Below are positions 59,405-64,000 of a stretch of 64,000 bases of DNA, one piece after another; within the stretch, counting starts at the first letter, position 1; each line of letters opens with the position of its first letter. Under the pieces are notes generated by a model. That model saw only the letters and a program-made list of their open reading frames with translations, ran no database searches and was not told the origin of the DNA. The position numbers and the translations under genes are program-made. The DNA is taken from positions 930,001 to 994,000 of the forward strand of contig NC_089395.1 in NCBI RefSeq assembly GCF_003171515.1, given 5' to 3'. The DNA comes from Pyrenophora tritici-repentis (Eukaryota; Ascomycota; Dothideomycetes; Pleosporales; Pleosporaceae).

Positions 59405-59632
59405 TTGTCAGATTGTGATGGGTTATCAAAGACGGGGATAATAGTATAATAATATGATTGGGATCGATTGTATTGTTCTGGTCTGATGTCGTGTGTTCTG
59501 TTGTCCAACGCTGTTCGATCAGTTGGGTCGCGGTGGATTGTGCGCGCTGACTAATTTAACTGATCCACAGAATCCACAGCTCCGAACACCCGGATTTTGT
59601 CCACCACCCAAAATATGCCCATATTCTGACAA
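59405..59632. mobile_element. Small 228-bp insertion (MITE) in the outer hAT gene
   Basis: It begins TTGTCAGA and ends TCTGACAA (perfect 8-bp inverted repeats) and is flanked on both sides by GTT (59402-59404 and 59633-59635), a 3-bp target duplication. Removing it and one GTT restores the hAT reading frame (LLSIINYIKTPQQHKLFKDF). No coding capacity. Superfamily unassigned. Confidence 0.6.
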
Positions 59633-59831
59633 GTTTATAATACTAAGCAGTACGCCGAGTAGGCCTACGCGTCTCCACTCCTCTATAAAGTCGTGCTCGT
59701 CGGTGAGCTCTTGTACGTCGTTGTCGAACAAGGCGGCGCCACCCTTGCCCTAGAGGAGCGTCTAGCCGATAAGGTTAAGCGTGTGAGGTCCGCAGCGGAG
59801 GCGCTAGTGGGTGGCATTAAAACTATACTCT

Positions 59832-60070
59832 TAAACTATTGGAACAAGGTCCCTCTAGTAGTATGACTACTATGGATAACCGAGTGGGAGGAGGGACAAG
59901 GCGGGGTGGCTGCAACGTATTGTATTGACTCTCGTGTCCCATGTCAAGCTCTCAGGCTGTTGTGGTGGATGCCATTGCCCACCGGGCAGTGCCTGCCACA
60001 CCAGCACATCATGTGACCCCCAAGCACCTTCTACCTGGACTGAACCCAGATATTCTCAACATAAACTAAT
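59832..60070. mobile_element. Second small insertion in the outer hAT gene
   Basis: About 230 bp that interrupt the hAT frame between NNALNNN and RLRCGPHTLN. A near-duplicate of nine bases (TAAACTATT at 59832, TAAACTAAT at 60062) may be the target duplication. It contains TTGCCCACCGGGCAGTG, shared (reverse strand) with 5504-5520. Boundaries approximate. Confidence 0.45.
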
Positions 60071-60648
60071 ATTGCAATAGTACTGTTGTTGTTAAGGGCG
60101 TTATTAAGCACGAAGTAACTAATTAACTGCGACGTAATCTTAAAGTCCTGCAGCGTTTTTATAATAACCTTAGCTATCCTCTCGCTACTGTGAGCGCCTG
60201 TTAGCTAGGGCAGCGCTATAGGCAAGTCCTGCAGGTCGCCTCTGCTATCGACAAAGTGCGCAACGACGCCTAGAAAGCCACGCTTGCCGCCCTTTGTCGT
60301 CTATCTATTAAAGCTAAAGTGTACTTTGCTAAGCGCCTGCGACAGTTGCAAGATAACGCGCAGCTTTAGGTGCTTATATAAGCGCGCAACGTACTAGGAG
60401 ACGCTTATATAAGACGTCTAGAGCGCTCGTTCTACTAGTAGGTTGGCAGCTTTAAGGAGGCGTCGAAAAGCTGGTGTTTCAAACTTAGAGAGAGGGTAAT
60501 TGTTCTTAATAAGCTAGCTAACAGCTGCTAGCTAGAAGCGCTAGGTATTAAAGCTAGCGAGCTCGTTAGCGACCTTCTGCAACACGCTATTATTGCTGTC
60601 CTTAAGCAGACGTTGTAGCTAGGTGGGTTTTGCAGCGACGGCCGACTT

Positions 60649-60656
60649 GCTATAGC
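60649..60656. repeat. Left 8-bp target-site duplication GCTATAGC
   Basis: Identical to 63252-63259 at the other end of the nested element. The octamer is its own reverse complement. Confidence 0.7.
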
Positions 60657-60800
60657 TACGCTGGCAAATGGGTCGGGGTGTGGTTGGGGTTGGGTTAGAA
60701 ATTTTGCGACCCCAACCCAACCCCAACCCATTTGTCAGCGCCAAGCTTAGGGTTGGGTTGGGGTTGGGTTGGGGTCGCACGGACCATGGGTTAGGGTTGG
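60657..60800. repeat. Left terminal and subterminal repeats of the nested element
   Basis: The 17-bp TIR is followed by TGGTTGGGGTTGGGTT. A second, inverted near-copy of the terminus (ACCCATTTGTCAGCG at 60727-60741) makes 60659-60741 an ~83-bp hairpin. One 33-bp unit like those at the right end (GGTCGCACGGACCATGGG core) follows, in opposite orientation. Confidence 0.7.
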
Positions 60801-60968
60801 GTTATAGTAAAAAAATTGCAAGATGTATAATATAGATTTCAATAAAAGAAAAGTTTATATAGTATCACAGTAGATTAACACAGTGTAGCATTAACTAGTT
60901 TCATTTATAATATACAGAGGCTTCGCCAGCTAGCATTTAAGCACGTGTATCTAGATATATCTTATAAT

Positions 60969-61541
60969 CTAGAGAAAAGCTAGTAACTCGCGCGCAAAGT
61001 AGCGCCTAGCCAATTGAGAATCCTTCTCTTGAATAGTAACCCTCTTTGCGTGAATAGCATTGATGTTGCAGTCTATAAAAGTTATTAAATGAAAAATAGT
61101 ATAGGGTAGATAGACTATACCCTCAAAATAACCAACTAAGAAAGCTTCTGTAGCTTCCTGAAGAGCTTCGATTGCAGATCGTTGAAAGCGGATATCGGCC
61201 TTGTGCACCTGTGCAAATTCGCGCACTACGCGGGAAAAGGGGAGTTTTCGCAAGAGTAGTTCAAAACCTCTCTGGTATCTCTTGATTTCCCGTAATGCGA
61301 CAGCTAAGCTAAATTAGAAAATAGCTGTGATAAACGACTGTGATAACCTACTGCCGGCCTTAAACTTGCGCTTCTTCTTAACAGCTACAGGTGCCTTTCG
61401 CGTAGACTTTCCTGCTACTTGACGTCTAGCCTTACTAGCAAGGGCCTTCTGAGCCGGCTTGCCGCCAGTAACTGTCTTGCCATCAGGACCACCCCGGCCG
61501 GCTTTACCGGTGACCTTAGGCCGTGGTTTTGTCCTTGCCAT
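60969..61541 (-). CDS. Divergent histone H3 carried by a transposon
   Basis: CDS complement join(60969..61072,61121..61303,61352..61541), 158 aa. The histone-fold half (from residue 64) aligns with canonical H3 almost without gaps: [70 protein letters not shown] and a final KDSQLARR. Loop 1 (QVHKADIRF) has the H3 length, not the longer CENP-A loop, so it is H3-type. The N-tail starts MARTK as in H3, but is ~20 residues longer (63 rather than ~44), Lys/Arg-rich, with [15 protein letters not shown] echoing the K14-K27 region and [10 protein letters not shown] the K36-K37 region. Both introns (48 nt each) fall exactly where needed to restore conserved H3 (A|CT for TVALREI; G|AC for FEDCN). No stop interrupts it. 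It should be able to enter nucleosomes if expressed; expression is unknown. Confidence 0.82.
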
Positions 61542-62051
61542 TGCGTAGTAGAGTAGATGATGAACGTAGGCGACGTATGTGATTAATTACTGTGATAAAT
61601 GTGGTCGACAATTAAGAAAGTAGTAGGCTGAAAGAGTTAGGTAGCTGGAAAGTTTGGGCGACGGCAATTTCCCGATTTCCGCACTAGTAAAGGCAGCAGC
61701 GCACGGACTGCATGACGTAATTTGCTGTTTCACGATCGCATACAACCATTTCTGTTGCAAAATCAGTAGCGAGCATATCATACAAACGTGTTAAACTGCT
61801 GTGATAAACGCCGAGCTCGCGCATGCGTGCAGCCCAAAAATGAAGGAATCATCGATGTGTTGATCATTTTGGGTAATTTCCGCGTTTTCGCGCTAGCGCA
61901 GGCAGCAGCGCACGGACCATTTCTAGGTGAGCATAATGCTGTCTACCCATTTCTCCAGCCCCTGACGCCCAGTAACTCCCAACACCTAATAACTCTCTTT
62001 ACTACATTGAAAACACCCCATTTACAACAGCGCATTATCACAGTCCCCGCC
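61542..62051. promoter_or_regulatory. Divergent promoter with 209-bp tandem duplication and ATCACAG motifs
   Basis: The region between the H3-like gene (-) and the transposase-like gene (+) contains two related units 209 bp apart. CTGTGATAAA occurs at 61590 and 61799, and AATTTCC...GGCAGCAGCGCACGGAC at about 61670-61708 and 61875-61917. The TTATCACAG/CTGTGATAA word also occurs at 62036-62044, eight bases before the plus-strand ATG. It is the same word that opens three introns of this element. Confidence 0.6.
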
Positions 62052-62973
62052 ATGCCTGTCGCGAAAGAGCAAGTCGGCGACGTACCTGAAGGCCTAGTTC
62101 CAGCCATCAAACTTGAACCTCCGCCTGGGTTCGAACAAGATGAGTGGGAGCAGCTTACCGATGTAATAATCACAGCCATTTATCACAGCTTATGCTAATA
62201 TAAGCAGGGATTTGCGTGTGAAGCTGACGAGATTGACGGTATCTTAGATCAAAGAGGTAGTGGGGGTTCACGAAAAGGCCGACCTATCAATTTGAGCGTC
62301 CCCTATACTGGCTCTCTGAGTGGTAGCGCCCGTGCTATTGCTCAACGTGAACGCAAAGCTCTTTTCGATAAAGAGGAGAAGGTACTTGAAAGCGTTAGAA
62401 CAGCCGACCGCTCCGCGAAGTACCAACTGAAGAAATCGCTTTTGCAACAGCCTAAGTATAAATTAGCAAATAGTGCTAGACAGGCTAAGCTGCTAGAGAA
62501 AGAGTGGGATATACTTTCAGAGAAGCGGTTTACCCAGAAAAAGTCTGGTAAGTTATCACAGCTGTTTATCATAGACATCTGCTAATAGACTATCCCAAGT
62601 GGCGAAGGATATACTAGCAATACCAATTGCTCAGGTTGGGGTTGAAAGAGTTTTCAATGTTGCTAAGGATGTTATTGGTAGTCGGAGGCACCGACTATCT
62701 GCCCGGACAATACAGCAGATAATGGTTCTTAAGGATACAATATCTCAAGAGGAAGAACAGGGTCTAGACTACCTAGTTGCTCAATTAGGGGAGGATGGAG
62801 AGCCAATTGACGAGGTTAATGATCTTTTTGAGCTTCCAGCCTCGTTAGAGCATACCTTCGATATAGATGAGGAGAACCAGACTACAGAAGAAGAGTCGGA
62901 GGAAGAGGTCCAGGAGGAGCGTCAATTGCCACCTCGAAAGCGCCAGCGTCCTCAGCGCTACCGTGATAATTAG
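62052..62973 (+). CDS. hAT dimerisation-domain protein without a catalytic core
   Basis: CDS join(62052..62162,62208..62547,62600..62973), 274 aa. Exon 1 codes a short acidic leader (MPVAKEQVGDVPEGLVPAIK). Exon 2 codes a basic, helical region (GSGGSRKGRPINLSVPYTGS, then ARAIAQRERKALFDKEEKV and YQLKKSLLQQPKYKLA) that I do not recognise. Exon 3 opens with the hAT dimerisation motif VAKDILAIPIAQVGVERVFN, then SRRHRLSARTIQQIMVLKD, and ends in an acidic tail and a basic RKRQRPQRYRDN. The RNase-H-like DDE core found in hAT transposases is missing, so the protein cannot cut DNA alone. It could be an accessory or DNA-binding subunit, or a deleted transposase fused to captured sequence. The introns (45 and 52 nt) are related to each other and to intron 1 of the H3-like gene. 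The second needs an AAG acceptor. Confidence 0.6.
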
Positions 62974-63059
62974 CTGTGTTAATATATCTCGTTTTATGTA
63001 TCTACTATATCATCAACGTGTACACATTATCTTAATTAAGTGTTGTTCCGTTAAAGTAC

Positions 63060-63251
63060 CCAAAAAATATAACCCAACCCCAACCCAACCCAACCCAACC
63101 CAAGCCCAACCCTACCACTTGGTCTGTGCGACCCCAGCCCAGCCCTAACCCATGGTCTGTGCGACCCCAACCCAACCCTAACCCATGGTCTGTGCGACCC
63201 CAACCCAACCCCAACCCAAGACTGGGTATACCCAACCCATTTGCCAGCGTA
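63060..63251. repeat. Right subterminal repeats of the nested element
   Basis: After a run of AACCC/AACCCC units come three near-perfect 33-bp units (starting TGGTCTGTGCGACCCC, at about 63120, 63153 and 63186) and then the 17-bp TIR. The C-rich strand here pairs with the G-rich strand at the left end, so the arrays are inverted relative to each other. Confidence 0.75.
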
Positions 63252-63259
63252 GCTATAGC
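63252..63259. repeat. Right 8-bp target-site duplication GCTATAGC
   Basis: Matches 60649-60656. Confidence 0.7.
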
Positions 63260-63804
63260 TATAGCCGCGCTTAGGCAGCTCTAAGTGTCGCTGCGCTAAC
63301 GACGTTAAGAGCGTCGTCTTATATGTCTTAACGCTAGTATCTATATACTTATGCTCGTAGTAGTAACGGCACACAAAGTATAGCTTACTCGGGTCCTTCA
63401 GCAGCGTAACGCGGTAGCTATAGTAATAGATTTAGCTCTTGCGCGACTTCTGCGACGAGAGCGGCTTTATATATATGCGTAAACGCCCCTAATTAATTCC
63501 CTTAAAGTCGTCTATAAGGCTCGCGTCTAGAGCCTCTTGCAAGGTCTTATTGTCTAGGGCTGCTGCCGACGAGGCTGCTATTACCCTCTCGCTGCCCTCG
63601 GTAGGCGCGACGATAGCGTCTTCAGGCCGCGACTCGCGTAGTTGCGACTTAAAAGTTGAAGCCTAGGACGCCTCTACGAGAGCTCTGCGAGGCGATAGCT
63701 AACTATTAACGGCTATAGGCTGGCTAACAGTGCCGCGGGCGGTGGACGATTTAACGCGTTTTTTAGGGCGAGTAAGGTCATCAGAGGCGCGTTTCGTAGG
63801 AGGC

Positions 63805-64000
63805 ATGGCAGTGGAAATATGATAAGGGCGACGGAAGCAAAAAAAGTGACGTGATAGTAGGTTACAGAAGTTAGGCTAATAACGTACTAGTACTGCGACG
63901 ACTACAACACCAAAAACTTATCGTAAAATCGCTCCTGCTGCAAAACGAGCAGCCTCACGCGCCACCTCAATTAAGCCTATTAAGCTAAACAATTAAGCTG
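63805..64000. other. Outer hAT 5' flank, window end
   Basis: Sequence upstream of the decayed hAT start codon. It probably continues to the element terminus beyond the window; AATTAAGCC near 63973 may pair with GGCTTAAT at about 58182 on the far side. Confidence 0.3.

Larger units (their letters stand above)
60657..63251. mobile_element. Nested hAT-like element carrying a histone H3 gene
   Basis: 2,595 bp with perfect 17-bp terminal inverted repeats: TACGCTGGCAAATGGGT at 60657-60673 and its reverse complement at 63235-63251. GCTATAGC lies on both sides (60649-60656 and 63252-63259), an 8-bp target duplication as made by hAT transposases. It sits inside the coding region of an older hAT transposase, and removing it rejoins that reading frame (KRGYSYS to KSAVAAK). 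Inside are two divergent spliced genes: a histone H3-like gene (minus) and a 274-codon gene ending in a hAT dimerisation domain (plus). The subterminal 100-190 bp at each end are arrays of GGGTTGGGGTTGGG-type repeats in inverted orientation. No DDE catalytic core is encoded, so it is probably mobilised in trans. Known background: transduplication of genes by DNA transposons has been reported in Pyrenophora tritici-repentis, from memory with histone H3 as cargo. Confidence 0.8.
58235..63804 (-). pseudogene. Decayed hAT transposase gene, split by insertions
   Basis: Read on the minus strand in four pieces, about 820 codons in all, the size of a full hAT transposase. Piece 1 (63804-63260): start MPPTKRASDDLTRPKKRVKS, then a BED-like region with VTLLKDPSKLYFVCRYYYEH and a His-rich end. 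Piece 2 (60648-60071): FSFN..TTKGGKRGFLGVVA, HFVDSRGDLQDLPIAL, YFVLNNALNNN, the RNase-H-like catalytic core. Piece 3 (59831-59633): RLRCGPHTLNLIG, FDNDVQELTDEHDFIEEWRR. Piece 4 (59404-58235): ending in the hAT dimerisation domain YPSLSKLALNVLSILASSCK and CERLFSKLGDFLEPRRRRLG. The breaks are the nested element at 60657-63251 and small insertions at 59832-60070 and 59405-59632. Many TAG/TAA stops, mostly one transition from CAG or TGG, show RIP-like decay. The outer ends of this element were not located. Confidence 0.85.

Noticed and set aside
60713..60810. Internal telomere or chromosome end
   Set aside because: GGGTTAGGG units are interspersed with GGGTTGGGG and sit inside TIR boundaries in inverted pairs, so they belong to the transposon.
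60969..61541. H3-like gene as a centromeric CENP-A
   Set aside because: Loop 1 has the ordinary H3 length, the tail begins MARTK, and the fold residues follow H3; CENP-A usually has a longer loop 1 and an unrelated tail.
63032..63374. ORFs with GLGLGWGRTDHG repeats (minus strand)
   Set aside because: They are translations of the 33-bp subterminal repeats of the nested element, not a gene.
1..64000. tRNA, rRNA genes and CRISPR arrays
   Set aside because: No B-box-like GGTTCGANTCC with a matching A-box, no rRNA sequence and no regular spacer array; CRISPR is not expected in a fungal nucleus.

Overview
The window reads as a nuclear contig of a filamentous ascomycete, most likely a plant-associated Dothideomycete (Pleosporales; a Pyrenophora-like fungus is my best guess, by inference only). 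The reasons are short GT-AG introns of about 45-140 nt with CTAAC/CTGAC-type branch sites, a trifunctional HIS4 gene, a CBM1-GH10 xylanase next to a feruloyl esterase, and old transposons decayed by CA-to-TA type transitions (RIP-like). Exon boundaries were worked out by hand from splice signals, reading phase and protein-family continuity.

Layout. 1-4466 is decayed repeat DNA, including a remnant Ty3/Gypsy element with short LTRs (1861-3671). 4467-56697 is a gene-dense island with ordinary housekeeping and secretome genes: a secreted single-pass membrane protein, a TM-RING-H2 ubiquitin ligase, the SAGA subunit ADA3/NGG1, a secreted DUF4360-type protein, an aldehyde dehydrogenase, GH10 xylanase, feruloyl esterase/tannase, epoxide hydrolase, HIS4, an ORF with an internal TAG, a lipocalin-like secreted protein, the PP4 regulatory subunit PSY4/PPP4R2, a UPF0658 Golgi membrane protein, a SYM1/Mpv17 protein, a Kin4-like kinase, a Rieske-AIF oxidoreductase, a PrxQ-like peroxiredoxin, a Ser/Thr-rich membrane protein, GH31 alpha-glucosidase, a glycine-zipper protein and a cytochrome P450. 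56698-64000 returns to repeat DNA.

The most unusual part is at the right end. A decayed hAT transposase gene (58235-63804, minus strand) has been split by a younger 2,595-bp element (60657-63251) with perfect 17-bp terminal inverted repeats and an 8-bp target duplication. The inner element is much better preserved than its host. It carries two divergently transcribed spliced genes: a divergent histone H3 (158 aa, 60969-61541, minus) and a 274-aa protein ending in a hAT dimerisation domain (62052-62973, plus). Three of the four introns in these two unrelated genes are copies of one another, and the shared intron motif also occurs in the promoter between them. Its ends are G/C-strand-biased, telomere-like repeats in inverted orientation. 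This looks like a hAT element carrying a captured histone gene and its own multiplying intron/motif family.

How the genes relate. The xylanase and feruloyl esterase are convergent neighbours acting on the same polymer (feruloylated arabinoxylan), with the alpha-glucosidase about 32 kb away; together they fit a plant-biomass lifestyle. The other genes look like unlinked housekeeping functions sharing bidirectional promoters (epoxide hydrolase/HIS4, PSY4/UPF0658, AIF/peroxiredoxin).
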